Positions 53,022-64,000 of a stretch of 64,000 bases of DNA are shown here, one piece after another (within the stretch, counting starts at the first letter, position 1; every line of letters starts with the position of its first letter). Below the pieces are notes generated by a model. It was given only the letters and a program-made list of their open reading frames with translations. It had not been told where the DNA came from and ran no database searches. The DNA is from Bathynomus jamesi (lineage: Eukaryota > Arthropoda > Malacostraca > Isopoda > Cirolanidae): positions 62,001 to 126,000 of the forward strand of contig JAJOZX010005606.1 of the NCBI GenBank assembly GCA_023014485.1, read 5' to 3'. The position numbers were made by a program, and so were the translations under genes.

Positions 53022-53789
53022 TAGGGTGTCCCATAAGTCCGGTATCATAGGAGAAATTCATATTTTTCTATTTCTACAAACCATAATTTATGCTCGGGAT
53101 GCCAATTTCCCGTCCACCATTCTGTTCAGTGACGAGGCTGTTTTTTATGGAAATGGTGAGGTAAATCGACAGAACACCCGCTACTGGTCTCAAAACAACC
53201 CTCACTGGTATACCTCTTCAAAGGAACAAGTTGCATCTCGGGTGATGGTATGGTGTGGCATTTGGAAGGATCGCATCATAGGCCCCCTCTTTTTCGATGA
53301 ACATGTCACTGGAGGCACCTACCTACGTATGCTCAAGGAAGAAGCATTTCCCAGTGTCTTGAACGAAGAAGGAAATTTCCCAACATGGTTCCAGCAAGAC
53401 GGCGCTCCTGCACATTACAGCACCCAAGTAAGGGAATACCTGTACCAACAATTCCCTGATCATTGGATAGGACGTCGAGGGCCTGTGGAATAGCCAGCTT
53501 GAAGCCCGGATCTCACGCCACTAGATTTTTATCTCTGGGGCCACTTGAAAGCGCTGGTATACGCAGAGAAAATTAGGAATGTTGAACATTTGCGGCAGCG
53601 CGCATTATTGGGGCATGTAACACCATTACTCCTGACATCATTCACCGTGTGCTTGCTGACTGGGTATCACGTCTGAATTTGTGTATTGAAAACAATGGTG
53701 GACATATTGAGCACGTTCTGTAAATAAAAGCTTTTGTTTTGCCTTTTTTTATTATTTTTCCTATGATGCCGGACTTATGGGACACTCTA
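53022..53789 (+). mobile_element. Tc1/mariner-type element, second copy of the 4.5 kb subfamily
   Basis: Ends tagggtgtcccataagtccg and complement of ...cggacttatgggacactcta, in TA-rich DNA. It has the same 5' junction (TIR plus about 40 bp joined to codons before the first Asp) as 4490-5153 but keeps the 3' coding end that copy lacks. Confidence 0.92.
53080..53723 (+). pseudogene. DDE transposase (Tc1/mariner superfamily), N-terminus deleted
   Basis: Reads DANFPSTILFSDEAVFYGNG (first Asp), NRQNTRYWSQNNPHWYTSSK, RVMVWCGIWKDRIIGPLFFD, WFQQDGAPAHYSTQVREYLY (second Asp), a TAG stop after RRGPVE at about 53492, then [24 protein letters not shown] (third Asp; first codons altered) and, after one shift, TITPDIIHRVLADWVSRLNL CIENNGGHIEHVL-stop at about 53722. 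Only one stop and one small shift disrupt the catalytic part, so it is young, but no DNA-binding domain is encoded. Confidence 0.92.
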
Positions 53790-53801
53790 TATATATATAT
53801 A

Positions 53802-53843
<42 letters not shown>

Positions 53844-53852
53844 ATATATGTC

Positions 53853-55030
53853 AAATACACAGATTTGCTAAAGCTTTCGACAAATGTGATCACGGTATAA
53901 TAGCACATAAAATGAAATATACTGTATGGAAATAACAGGCAAAGTGGGAAAATGGATCTACAGCTTCCTCAGAGAACGTCTACAGGTCGTCAAAATTCAA
54001 GGTATATCATCATCAGAATCAGAAATACGCATCTTAGTACCACGAGGGACAGTACTGGCCCCACTCCTGTTCATTAGCATGCTAACAAACATGGACGGTG
54101 CAGTAAACAGCAACAGTGTAGTAACATCTTTTACAGACGATACAAAGATCAGCAGAAAAATCAGCAATGTAAATGAAGTGGAGGCCTTGCAGAGGGACAC
54201 GAACAAAATATACAAATGGTCAGAAGACAACAACATGACGTTTAATTTAACACCGAGAAATTTCAGCTCTTGAGATATGGTAGAAAAGAGGAACTTAAAC
54301 AGACTGCATATTATGCTCCAGATAGAAAGGACATTCAGAGAAGGACGAAAGCGATCGATCTGGGGGGTAATAATAACCGATGATGCGAAATTCGAAACAC
54401 AAAATCAGATAGCGATAAATAAAGGGACAGGACAGTAATGATTCCCCTGCTAAAAACACTGATTGTATCAAAACTTGAATACTGCTCAGTTTTGACGTCC
54501 CTATATAAAAAGGAAGAAACTAATAAACTAGAAGAAACGCAGAGACATTTCATAGCCAAGATTGATATAGCTGCAAAAACTCAACTACTGGCAAAGACTA
54601 CGTAAACTAAATCTGTACTCCCTGGAAAGAAGAGAGAGGTACAGCATACTCTACATATGGAAAATGATCGAAAAACTGGTACCAAACCTCAAACTAAACC
54701 CAATTACCATTCAAACAACACTGGAAAATAGGAAAGGCAGAATGTGTAGTGTTTCCAAATTAAAGGCTGGACAAGGGACCTCCTCAACTCTGAAGGAAAA
54801 TAGCTTGGTTGTCAGGGGGCCAAGACTTTTTAATCAGCTTCCAAAGGACCTCAGAAACGTTACAGGGGTCGAAGTTGAAGTCTTCAAGAGAAGACTAGAT
54901 GCCTAGCTCAGGACGGTACCAGATGAGCCGGGTGTACCTGGCTATGTACGGTGGAGAGCGCAAGAAAGCAACTCGCTCCTCCACCAAGCCAGACCTAGAG
55001 GCGGGGCCACCAGCTTGACCTTCGTGTGAA
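53853..55030 (+). pseudogene. CR1-like LINE (family 1) reverse transcriptase, 3' half
   Basis: Plus strand: FAKAFDKCDHGIIAHKMK, MEITGKVGKWIYSFLRERLQ, VPRGTVLAPLLFISMLTNMD, SFTDDTKISRKI (catalytic DD retained, about 54130), NDRNDSPAKNTD region shifted, LEYCSVLTSLYKKEE, LERREVQHTLHMENDRKTG region, then MIEKLVPNLKLNPITIQTTL ... VVRGPRLFNQLPKDLRNVTG and VPDEPGVPGYVRWRAQESNS LLHQ ... GGATSLTFV-stop. 5'-truncated within the palm. Sister of 42683-43710. Confidence 0.9.
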
Positions 55031-55164
55031 GAGAGACCAACAACGAGGTTAACGAGGTGTGTTTGTGTAAAAAAACTGCCATCCAGATGAGTAACTCTGG
55101 AATATAAATCCTGTTATTCTTTTAAATAATGCGAAGCAAAGTGTCAATAAATTTTTGTTATTGC

Positions 55165-55216
<52 letters not shown>

Positions 55217-56700
55217 TAAATAAATAAATAAATGGAAAATAAAAAAAATAAATATCTGAATTTCTCTCCATTTATTGTCCAAAAACTGTTTTGACGAACA
55301 AACATCGAAACACAAAGAAAAGCAAATTATGCAAAAACATTTAAATTTTTCTTTTACTCCAAAAAAGTTTCCATCCTATTTACCTTTGCGTCAATAAGCG
55401 CCAACAGATTCCCTTTGTTGTTACAGTTTATAACGAATAAAAACAAATCGCGACACTGTATTAAAAGATAAAAGAAATAAATTGGTTTAGGAATGAAGTG
55501 GTAAAAGTTTAAAACAAAAAAAAAAATTTAAATAACGTCCAGGTTTCATTATCGCGAGATTTAACTTTCGTAAAGTTATAATCATTTCAGTGCGGCTGAT
55601 GATTAGTGCTGCTGCCAACACGTCTACTGCCCAAATAATTTTTTTTTCGTTGCTGTTGGCTATTGTAGAACGACAGGCGAAGCTGAAAGTTAGATAAACA
55701 AAATAAATTTAGTTTAGATGTATTTTCGATAACAAATTTGTTTGAGAACGTCTCCATTCTGTGCTAAAACTGAACAGACTGTCTTTGAATTTCACCTAAA
55801 GTATTTATGTACTAGAATAAAAGGCGACCCGTAAACGTAACAAATATACAGTTAGAATAATTTCCACTCCTCATACCTTTAGCAGAGGTGCCAGTTCAAT
55901 CGTATAAATATCTCGGACATTGCGCATTCATTCACAAATAAAAAAAAAGAGACGCACGCCACTTTATAGGAAAGAGAATAACAAAATCTACCAGGGTCCT
56001 TTAAGAGTGCCACTGGCGTTATTGCTTTAAATAAAAGCACTGACACGTTAACCTGAATCTTCTTATTCTCTCTTCTTATTCTCTCTCTCCTCTCTCTCTC
56101 TCTCTCTCTAATATATATATATATATGGTGCACACAAAGTTTTAATGAGCAGGATATACGATGTGAGATAAAAATGTTAAATTATTCTATATATTTTCAT
56201 AAAACATTGATATTCCTAAAGAATTTTTCATGCAAAAAAAAAAAATTAATATTGAAATAATTTCATTATAAATTCCTTAACAATATTGTTGGTCACCTTT
56301 TATCATTCCTACATTTCTTAATTCCATGATTTCCCCTGTGATACGGAAATGTGTAACTCAGGGTGACTTTGAACTTTATTTATAGCGACAGAACTGTCAG
56401 AAAAACAATCTCTGAATGTCACATAAAATTCTCCAATGAAAGAATGTTCAACTAAACGTTCCTCAATATTTTTACTTCAAGACGACGGGCTGCTCTTCAG
56501 CCCCGATATATTCTGTCAGGTTCTCTAATCTTCGATGATCTAGAGGTTAATCCCCAAATAACCAACAGTCCAATTTAAACAATATTTCTACATCCATGAA
56601 TAGAATTTTAGTCACACGAAGAATAAGTGTTGGGTGTTCTGTTTTCAGTAAGAATACAAAATGTCTTAGAATAGAATTAAGAAGTATTTTATTATTATTA
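55031..56700. other. No gene; (CA)n at 55167-55214, (TC)n/(TA)n at 56085-56126
   Basis: About 1.6 kb of AT-rich sequence with two microsatellites. No motif in either strand. Confidence 0.5.
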
Positions 56701-56710
56701 TTATTACTAG

Positions 56711-57116
56711 TACAGTTCCCGCCGCTTCGCTGACGGTTAGACAGGCTAAACTACAAAAAAAGAACCCAGCCGTGAAAATTTTGAGCTTCACATTGTGTCA
56801 ACATTTCTGAATCTGGTATCTCCCAAAACCTCCTCACCCCCATTCATACAACTTGGGGGCTAACCCTCTCCCCATTACCCCCACCCCTCCCCATTACCCC
56901 ACCCATCCCCCATTACCCCCACCCCCACCCTTCCCCCATTGCTAAACTACAGAAAAGAACACAGTCATGAAAATCTTGAGCTTCACATTGCCGCCCGTAA
57001 TACAATTTCTGAATTTATTTTACAATTTCTGAATTTTTTTCTCACAATTTTTTCTCACAATTTCTGAAAGTGTGACGGACAGACGGACAGACGAACAGCT
57101 CTCTTATTATAGTATA
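56711..57116 (+). mobile_element. Repeat family R, copy 2
   Basis: actagtacagttcccgccgc ... cagctctcttattatagtatagat with a C-rich middle (56860-56940), flanked by (ATT)n. Tandem with the next copy, joined by attattattattattactag. Confidence 0.8.
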
Positions 57117-57136
57117 GATTATTATTATTATTACTA

Positions 57137-57697
57137 GTACAGTTCCCGTCGCTTCGCTGACGGTTAGACAGGCTAAACTACAAAAAAAGAACCCAGCCGT
57201 GAAAATTTTGAGCTTCACATTGTGTCAACATTTCTGAATCTGGTATCTCCCAAAACCTCCTCACCCTCATTCATACAACTTGGGGGCTAACCCCCTCCCC
57301 CATTACCCCCACCCCTCCCCATTACCCCACCCCTCCCCCATTACCCCCACCCCCACCCTTCCCCCACTCCTCACCCCCATTCATACAACTTGGGGGCTAA
57401 CCCCTCCCCCATTACCCCCACCCCTCCCCATTACCCCACCCCTCCCCCATTACCCCCACCCCTCCCCATTACCCCACCCCTCCCCCATTACCCCCACCCC
57501 CACCCTTCCCCCATTGCTAAACTACAGAAAAGAACACAGTCATGAAAATCTTGAGCTTCACATTGCCGCCCGTAATACAATTTCTGAATTTTTTTTACAA
57601 TTTCTGAATTTTTTTCTCACAATTTTTTCTCACAATTTCTGAAAGTGTGACGGACAGACGGACAGACAGACAGACGGACAGCTCTCTTATTATATTA
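57137..57697 (+). mobile_element. Repeat family R, copy 3 (expanded C-rich core)
   Basis: Same borders as copy 2. The C-rich minisatellite is longer because a block from tcatacaacttgggggctaa to the ccccattacccc run is repeated inside (57290-57515). Confidence 0.8.
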
Positions 57698-57711
57698 TAT
57701 TGATTATCACA

Positions 57712-57948
57712 AGCCGCGCCTTCGGCTCTCTACTCTACGGGTAGGGTTTGTGTTCACTTCGTGATCTTTAACGCCGCTCATCTTGATAGATCCGACCCTA
57801 ATGGGCGACTGAACGAGAGACATTAGCTCCACCCACTTTACACGAGTTAACCAATCATAACAGGCGACTGAGCGAAAGAGATATTTGTTACTCCGCTCAA
57901 CTTCGCTCAAAACCGCGCAAAGTTTTTTATTTATAGATAGATTCTCAG
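57712..57948 (-). repeat. Dispersed ~240-bp repeat, copy 2 (gcgcggttttgagcg family)
   Basis: Reverse complement of 1449-1692, with good agreement over the full length. It lies between two pairs of R copies. Confidence 0.8.
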
Positions 57949-58113
57949 GAGTATCATGAAATAACTGTAGAAATCTAGCTGTAAAGTACAGCATTCCATA
58001 CAGAAACAAGTTTTTAACCTATTTCTTTCAAAGTCTTTAAAGATGTAGAGGAAAGTTCTCATACTTCCCGTATTCATACGTCACACTCTTTACATTATTT
58101 TTAATTATAACTA

Positions 58114-58516
58114 GTACAGTTCCCGCCGCTTCGCTGACGGTTAGACAGGCTAAACTACAAAAAAAGAACCCAGCCGTGAAAATTTTGAGCTTCACATTGT
58201 GTCAACATTTCTGAATCTGGTATCTCCCAAAACCTCCTCACCCCCATTCATACAACTTGGGGCTAACCCCCTCCCCCATTACCCCCACCCCTCCCCATTA
58301 CCCCACCCCTCCCCCATTACCCCCCCCCACCCTTCCCCCATTGCTAAACTACAGAAAAGAACACAGTCATGAAAATCTTGAGCTTCACATTGCCGCCCGT
58401 AATACAATTTCTGAATTTATTTTACAATTTCTGAATTTTTTCTCACAATTTTTTCTAACAATTTCTGAAAGTGTGACGGACAGACGGACAGACGGACAGC
58501 TCTCTTATTATAATAT
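58114..58516 (+). mobile_element. Repeat family R, copy 4
   Basis: actagtacagttcccgccgc to tataatatagact, C-rich core at 58262-58345; two bases from the next copy. Confidence 0.8.
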
Positions 58517-58518
58517 AG

Positions 58519-58940
58519 ACTAGTACAGTTCCCGTCGCTTCGCTGACGGTTAGACAGGCTAAACTACAAAAAAAGAACCCAGCCGTGAAAATTTTGAGCT
58601 TCACATTGTGTCAACATTTCTGAATCTGGTATCTCCCAAAACCTCCTCACCCCCATTCATACAACTTGGGGGCTAACCCCCTCCCCCATTACCCCCACCC
58701 CTCCCCATTACCCCACCCCTCCCCTCATTACCCCCACCCCCACCCTTCCCCCATTGCTAAACTACAGAAAAGAACACAGTCATGAAAATCTTGAGCTTCA
58801 CATTGCCGCCCGTAATACAATTTCTGAATTTTTTTTACAATTTCTGAATTTTTTTCTCACAATTTTTTCTCACAATTTCTGAAAGTGTGACGGACAGACG
58901 GACAGACAGACAGACGGACAGCTCTCTTATTATATTATAT
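58519..58940 (+). mobile_element. Repeat family R, copy 5
   Basis: Direct tandem with copy 4. It has the same internal cattgctaaactacagaaaa block and ends gacggacagctctcttatta. Confidence 0.8.
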
Positions 58941-60499
58941 AGATTAGTTAAAATTTAGTAATGCTAAACTTACACTTGAACATTTGAAATTATTTTTAGT
59001 AGGCCCCTATTTCAGGTAGCCGCGGACAATTTTTTTGAAGCAAAATTCTATGCAAGGTCCGCACATGATAAGGTTACTAGGAGCGCACGATGATTCAAAT
59101 ATCCTTTCGTAGCCCAATAATGCAAACAAGGTATGTTTACTGCCACAATTTACGTTTCAAATAATAAAGGATATTTCATACTATATTGTTTACTGCAGTG
59201 TATACCTATACACACAACTGCTTTATGAACGTCAAAGGAAACTAAACATAAATTTCGGGGTTTTCTACACTCCTGAATTTGCTAGCGCCTTCAGGTTCAT
59301 AATCACACCATGGAACCAATCAATCAAGGACTGAGAAAAGCAGAAATAAGACCAAAAACAGAGGAAAGAATTCAGTTCCATTAGATTCGGTGTTTATATA
59401 CGTGCTCTTTATAAGGAATCTATTTTTATGGATTTTATTGAACATTTTCAAACACTGATCATATTTGTATAGTTGAAATACATGAAAAAGTACTCAGGAA
59501 GTATGTTTTTATTAAATGAAAATGCAAATGTCTTTCAGAATAATATGAGCAATATAGTGGGAAAATGTGATGATGATGACGTTCTGTGGAAATATGAGAA
59601 AGGAAAATGTCATACTGAAGATAAATAAAAGGAAAAATAGCGTCATTGAGAGTATGGTCACCAATTTATAGCGCCCAAGTTATTGACACCAATTTATAGT
59701 AGCAGCTTAGTTGAGGCAGATTCATAGAGCCTAACTGTATAGGATACTAGGTCGAAGCTAGGCGGTGGTAATTTATAATTATCAATTTATCATAGATAGG
59801 CTGACGAGGTATTTACTTCAATAGTTAATTAGTTTCCTTGAGGGTCACCAAAATGTTTATATTAGTAATCAAGGAAAGGAAAGAGCGCGTGGCTTTATCT
59901 GTTAATTAACAAACTTAATATTGCAATGATTAATAAAGCGCGGCACATAAAAACTCAAATACAATTGAGTAGATATCAGTTTTAGTTACAAAAGACTTGA
60001 TATGTATGAATTAATTGTCAGTATAAATACAGTGTTACATGCAACAGGACATAAATTACATTAAATTAAACAAAAATATTCGGTTGGTTTAAATTGCGAA
60101 CTCTAAAAGTAACACAAAAAAATATGAGTTCTACCGTATGCGAAAGTCTTGCAGGCCATACCATGACAGATGTTGCGCAGGGCGCGATTATGGTGAAGAC
60201 AGGATAACGTCCAATGTGTGTACGCTCCTAAGGTCTGTACACGCTGCATGAATACTATAGGGAGGTGGTTCCGTAGAACCGCAGTTTCGGGACTATTACT
60301 ACAACTCCGGACCAAAAAATTAGAATACTGTCTCAAATGTGCTCATGACCTTGATAATATCTTTAAGTTATACATCTTTATGAGAAACATCGAGTATCCA
60401 TGACGTTATTATGATAAAAAGACACCTCTGTGTGCCAGTTATGAAAAAAAAATATATATAGCAAAAACCTTATTACATAGTGAAAAGTTAATGCATAGC
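58941..60499. other. No recognisable gene
   Basis: About 1.5 kb with caccaatttatag repeated at 59656 and 59690. A weak minus-strand frame at 60103-60336 might be part of the Tc1 relic that follows, but I cannot support it. Confidence 0.45.
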
Positions 60500-60715
60500 G
60501 ACATATCGAAATATTAGAATATCTTGTCAGGTGTTAAAAAAGTAAAATATATTCATTATGTTTATTGAGTACAGCCAATATTCTCGCATTAAACCTTCAT
60601 CAAAGACATTTTAACTCTGCGTCTTAGTATTTAGTTGGTCCACCCTTAGCCCTGATTACGGCCTCCAATCGACGTGGCATCTAGTTGACAAGCCTCTTGC
60701 ATTCTTCTGTAATTA
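60500..60715 (-). pseudogene. Tc1-like transposase, extreme C-terminus
   Basis: Minus strand: ITEECKRLVN-stop-MPRRLEAVIRAKGG PTKY-stop. SMPRRLxAVIxAKGGxTKY is the usual end of Tc1 transposases. The frame ends near 60628; the following AT-rich part with aaatattagaatatc may be the inverted end (compare aaaattagaatactgtc at 60316). Everything upstream is lost. Confidence 0.75.
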
Positions 60716-61329
60716 TCGAACATCCAGGCCCTCTCAGAGGTCCAGAGAGGCCCGGGCCACCTCCAGCTTTTGAGACACATAGCTAAACCTAATTATTACT
60801 TTCACTACAAAACATTATAGTCAAACCTGAAAGTTTCAAAATTTCAGGCCCTCCCCTTAAGCTTGAGGCCTAGGCCAAATGGCCTTCCTAGCCCCCCTCT
60901 GATAGCCCCTGCGAACACCTCTTCAGTTCACTAATTGTTCCTGGTTTACGCTTCTGCTAGTACTCATGGGCGTACGAGGCAGGGGCCCGAGGAATCCATG
61001 GCTCCCCCCTCCAGTCGTGCCTTCCCATACTCTCTGTCGGGGTCCATTTTGTCTCCCTTTCATCGGGTCCATCGTATAAAGAAAGGGAAGAGGGAGAGGA
61101 AAGAAAGCAAGACAAAGGATATTTAGGTAAAAAAATGAAAGGTTGGTAGCTAACAACTAATTCAGACAAAAGATAGTGTCATATTATGCGTGTAATATGA
61201 ATGTATAAATAAAGTTACATGATTTATTGGTTATTGTGAATTGTTAATCGTAGAAGTATTTTACTTTACCACATACAAAAGAGTTGGTTAATTAATACAA
61301 TAAGCTCAGGGCTTCTAAAAGATTATCTC
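60716..61329. other. No clear gene; GC-richer patch
   Basis: 60720-60920 has ggccctctcagaggtcc and ggcctaggcc words that look like ends of a non-autonomous hAT-like element, but no clean inverted pair or target duplication is visible. 60960-61080 is also GC-richer and unassigned. Confidence 0.4.
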
Positions 61330-61905
61330 ATGAGGTGCTAGATCAATCTTCAAGATTGGAGTTGTCGGTCCAAGGGGTCCCTAGCCCGTCATGCACGACC
61401 AACATGAGCTGGAGCTAGGTCATGTTGAAAAATAAATGGTTCGTCTCCATACAGCTGTTCTGCAGACTCCAGCATAAAATATTCTAAGATGTCTTGATAA
61501 ACTTGACTTTTGACGGTTATGTTCACAAATGCAAGTGACCTCACAATATTTGCATTCTTGCAACCCTACACTAAAACACTCGTCGTAAATTTGACTGATC
61601 ACTTGAGGCAGCTTTCATGATACATTTCGAACTTTCTTCGCCAAACTCGCGGACTCCTGTCACCAAATGACACAAAATTTTGATTCATCTGAAAATAAAA
61701 GCACTTTTTGCCACTCGTTTGCAGTCCATGCAACTCTTTCTCTGCGCAAAGTTAGTCGTCTTCTCATTTGCTTCGCATTTAACATCGGCTTAATTTTTGT
61801 TTTCGTGACCGAAATCCACTTCATAAAGGCGGCGAGTGTGTTAGAGTAGAGTTGCATGAATGCGGATGGTGCGGGGTCACTTGCATTTGTAAATAGAACT
61901 GTCAA
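61330..61905 (-). pseudogene. Tc1-like transposase, catalytic region remnant
   Basis: Minus strand: MRRRLTLRRERVAWTANEWQ KVLLFSDESKFCVIW (first Asp in SDESKF), then shifted VWGCKNANIVRSLAFVNITV KSQVYQDILEYFMLESAEQL YGDEPFIFQHDLAPAHVG (second Asp in QHD). These match the WxxxxWxxVxFSDES, VMVWGC and FQxDxAPxH blocks of Tc1-type proteins. The final DLNPxEN block lies beyond the break near 61380 and is not seen. Frames change at least twice. Confidence 0.85.
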
Positions 61906-62118
61906 TAGTCAACGTTTATCAAAAAATCATAGATCCTTCATGTCCGAGTCTGCAGAACAGCTGTCCTCGCCTAAATAGGTAGGGTAATATGCACCAAATT
62001 TAGTATACACAGTAAGGGAAAACTAGGGAAGGTTTTAGTAATGCACCCGCCCCTTCCAGTCCCATTTTAGGTTTTGTATTTCGGAGGCTTCTACTACGCA
62101 AGGCGCAGCGGACGTTCT

Positions 62119-62119
<1 letters not shown>

Positions 62120-62152
<33 letters not shown>
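62120..62152. repeat. (TA)n microsatellite
   Basis: TA tract abutting the hAT element; a second tract follows it at 62935-62964. Confidence 0.95.
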
Positions 62153-62155
<3 letters not shown>

Positions 62156-62931
62156 TGGTGGGCACCGTTAACCAAAAAGTTAACTTCGATAACGATAATC
62201 CGTTAACCCCAATTTTTAACTCCGATAACGATAATCCGATAATTTTACTACAAAGTTAACGGAAGTTAACGATAATCCGTTAACGATAACTTTCTTTACT
62301 AACATTTAAAAAAATCAAGGAAAAAAGCTTTAAAACCCATAGAAAATGTTTATTATGCAAAATCCAACAATAAATAGGTATTTAACTATTTTTATCAAGT
62401 TTGCAACTTTTTTGCTTAATAACTTTTTTTTATTTTAATAAAAAATGTACTGATTACATGTTTTGAAACCCTTGTAACCACTAACCATTAACTAAATTTT
62501 AATTTACCAGAGAATTATTATGGCGGGAACTGAAAGGTAAAATTAAATTTTAGGCACATTTATTAACGACTGACACAATGTGCTGGTTGCCCTTCAGAAA
62601 GACCAACTTCTCAAAGTTAGGCCCAACTGCCAGTCTTGACCTCTTGGGCCTCAGGATGTCCTTGCCGAGAGAGAAGAGCCGTTCCACTGCGGCAGAGGAC
62701 GGAATTGGCAGACTGAAGTTATGGCGGTTTGAATTCATTCGCGGAGCGGTGATCTTACGTGAATGACTCCTCGCAGTTAACGTGTTAACGGACTTTAACA
62801 GACTAAATATCGAGTTATCGGAAGTTAACTGGTCCGATAACGATAAATGGAAATTAACTTCCGTTAATAGTCCGTTAAAAAAAGTTAACTTCGTTAATTA
62901 ACTGTTATCGGATTAACGCTTTAGTGCCCAA

Positions 62932-62936
<5 letters not shown>
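62153..62936 (-). mobile_element. hAT-type element, 784 bp, internally deleted
   Basis: Ends cagtggtgggca and complement of tgcccaacacta. Subterminal regions are packed with gttaacgataatccgttaac-type words on both sides, probable transposase-binding repeats. TSD hidden in TA repeats. Contains only the hAT C-terminus. Confidence 0.88.
62550..62738 (-). pseudogene. hAT transposase dimerisation domain, terminal part
   Basis: Frame reads FSLPIPSSAAVERLFSLGKD ILRPKRSRLAVGPNFEKLVF LKGN, the end of a hATC domain (PxxSxxxERxFSxxxxxxxxxRxxLxxxxxExLxFLKxN). It belongs to a different hAT lineage from the 45.7 kb copy (SLGKDILRPKR versus RLKLIKTYLRS). Confidence 0.87.
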
Positions 62937-62964
<28 letters not shown>

Positions 62965-62967
<3 letters not shown>

Positions 62968-63341
62968 TCGTGAAAATCAATTAAATTAGTCTTTAATCTG
63001 CCAAAGAAGTTAAAAAAAAAACGATAAAATTTCGATCGAATGAAAATAAGAAATTGAGAAAATGAATGGGAGACCAACTCCTGTAGAAACTAAAATGAAA
63101 CTAAATTCTAAAAGGTGAGGTGGAATGTTGTTAGAGTCTTTTACCGAACTCCGGGGAGCAGCCATAAAGGGTATATCTTCCGAAGGGGGCTTCCGACCAA
63201 AACTCGAAACAGGATTTGAGATCTAAAGCACGGCTTGAAACTTCATGTCTCAGGCAGAAAAGGACTACTGTATATTATTTTATGACTGATTTTTAAACAC
63301 TGAAGGTAAAATCACTCACGTGATATGACCCTGTATTTGAA

Positions 63342-63404
<63 letters not shown>
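62965..63404. repeat. Unassigned sequence ending in (TA)n-(TG)n
   Basis: About 390 bp without motif, then TA repeats (63352-63377) and TG repeats (63378-63411). Confidence 0.6.
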
Positions 63405-63416
<12 letters not shown>

Positions 63417-64000
63417 TGAACAATGAATAATTCCTATATGCTTATATTCATTCGTATAATTCTTATTAATTCGTATATTTATATAAACCCTTATATTTAA
63501 ATAATCCTTATGTTTACATAATCCTTGTATTTATGTACTCCTTTATCTTTATATAATCCTTATATTAATTTTTACATAAAGACGAAAATCGTATAACGCG
63601 AGTTTGGATAAATTTTTGATTTGCTTTCTATTTTATTTCTGCCAAATAATTGGTGAATTGTTTCTTTTTAAATGACTTAATCATTTTTTTAGATTTAGCT
63701 TAATAATGAAACCTGATTAAATTCTGCAATGTTTATTTTCTGTATACATTCTCTCTTCGTTATAAAAGATGAAGTCATGTCTTGCTTAAACGTTTAATTT
63801 TGAATCTTAACTTTTAATATTTGCTCATATGCATGTTTAAGTGTAATTTATAATAAAATGATATTTCAATTTCCATTTTTAGTTAACTCGGCAGATCACG
63901 ATAACATCAGATCTGTAAATATGCGGTTTAAGATAAAAATATGGCTTCATCTTCAAATATCTTGCTTATCTGTTTAGACGTTGCCACAGCTAAAATATTT
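63405..64000 (+). repeat. Dispersed repeat T, copy 3, cut by the window end
   Basis: Starts gtaaaaatgaacaatgaata, contains ccttata/tattcat-rich sequence, acgcgagtttgg, the same ordered words as 30130-31090, and runs uninterrupted through gataacatcagatctg to tcttcatcttcaaatatctt. It shows the intact state of the site that carries the palindromes at 30.5 kb. Confidence 0.82.

Noticed and set aside
57280..58523. Proline-rich open frames in the C-rich tracts
   Set aside because: They are translations of the ccccattacccc minisatellite in repeat family R.
56711..58940. CRISPR-like regular repeats
   Set aside because: Units are 400-560 bp transposon-like copies in a eukaryotic context, not short repeats with unique spacers.
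60103..60336. Minus-strand 77-codon frame as Tc1 N-terminus
   Set aside because: Position relative to the Tc1 C-terminus at 60.5-60.7 kb does not fit and the residues do not clearly match an HTH domain.

Overview
This 64 kb window is AT-rich animal nuclear DNA and consists almost entirely of transposable elements and their debris. I found no intact host gene, no rRNA or functional tRNA gene, and no CRISPR array, operon or prokaryotic signal. The mix suggests an arthropod, perhaps a crustacean or chelicerate: many Tc1/mariner relatives, CR1-, RTE- and Jockey-like LINEs, hAT, pogo and Merlin pieces, tRNA-headed SINEs, long (TA)n, (CA)n and (TC)n tracts, and TTAGG-type words. The species cannot be named from the sequence.

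Layout. 1-4.1 kb: a minus-strand CR1-like LINE broken by a palindromic MITE, a Jockey-like 3' end, a dispersed repeat and a (TTA)n expansion. 4.5-15.5 kb: five Tc1/mariner-family copies or deletion derivatives, a pogo-like element inside a larger palindromic element, an RTE fragment and a CR1-like LINE. 16.1-17.3 kb: three snapback MITEs. 19-28 kb: dimeric SINEs, a mariner with 187-bp ends, two copies of one 0.8-0.9 kb repeat each carrying a different mariner relative at the same site, and a LINE reverse transcriptase. 30-37 kb: tandem perfect palindromes, a 683-bp snapback element with an exact 8-bp target duplication, a Tc1 relic, an RTE 3' end and a Merlin-like element. 38-49 kb: LTR-like repeats, a mariner with 211-bp ends, a CR1 3' half, nested MITEs and hAT derivatives. 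50-64 kb: RTE and CR1 fragments, a second copy of the 4.5 kb mariner subfamily, tandem copies of a C-rich repeat, Tc1 relics and a hAT derivative.

There is no gene pathway here; the relations are between transposons. Coding parts (endonuclease/reverse transcriptase; DDE transposases with intervals of about 41 residues between the last two acidic residues; hAT dimerisation domains; a CENP-B-type helix-turn-helix; a Merlin zinc ribbon) are all frameshifted, truncated or internally deleted. The window therefore looks like a graveyard plus a set of non-autonomous derivatives mobilised from elsewhere. The most unusual signals are: (1) a palindromic core shared by elements with different ends but common GG termini and 8-bp target duplications, which I link tentatively to Merlin; (2) Tc1/mariner copies whose long inverted repeats include their own coding ends; (3) parallel insertion of two different elements at one site; (4) dimeric tRNA SINEs sharing a 3' tail motif with the local CR1 LINE.
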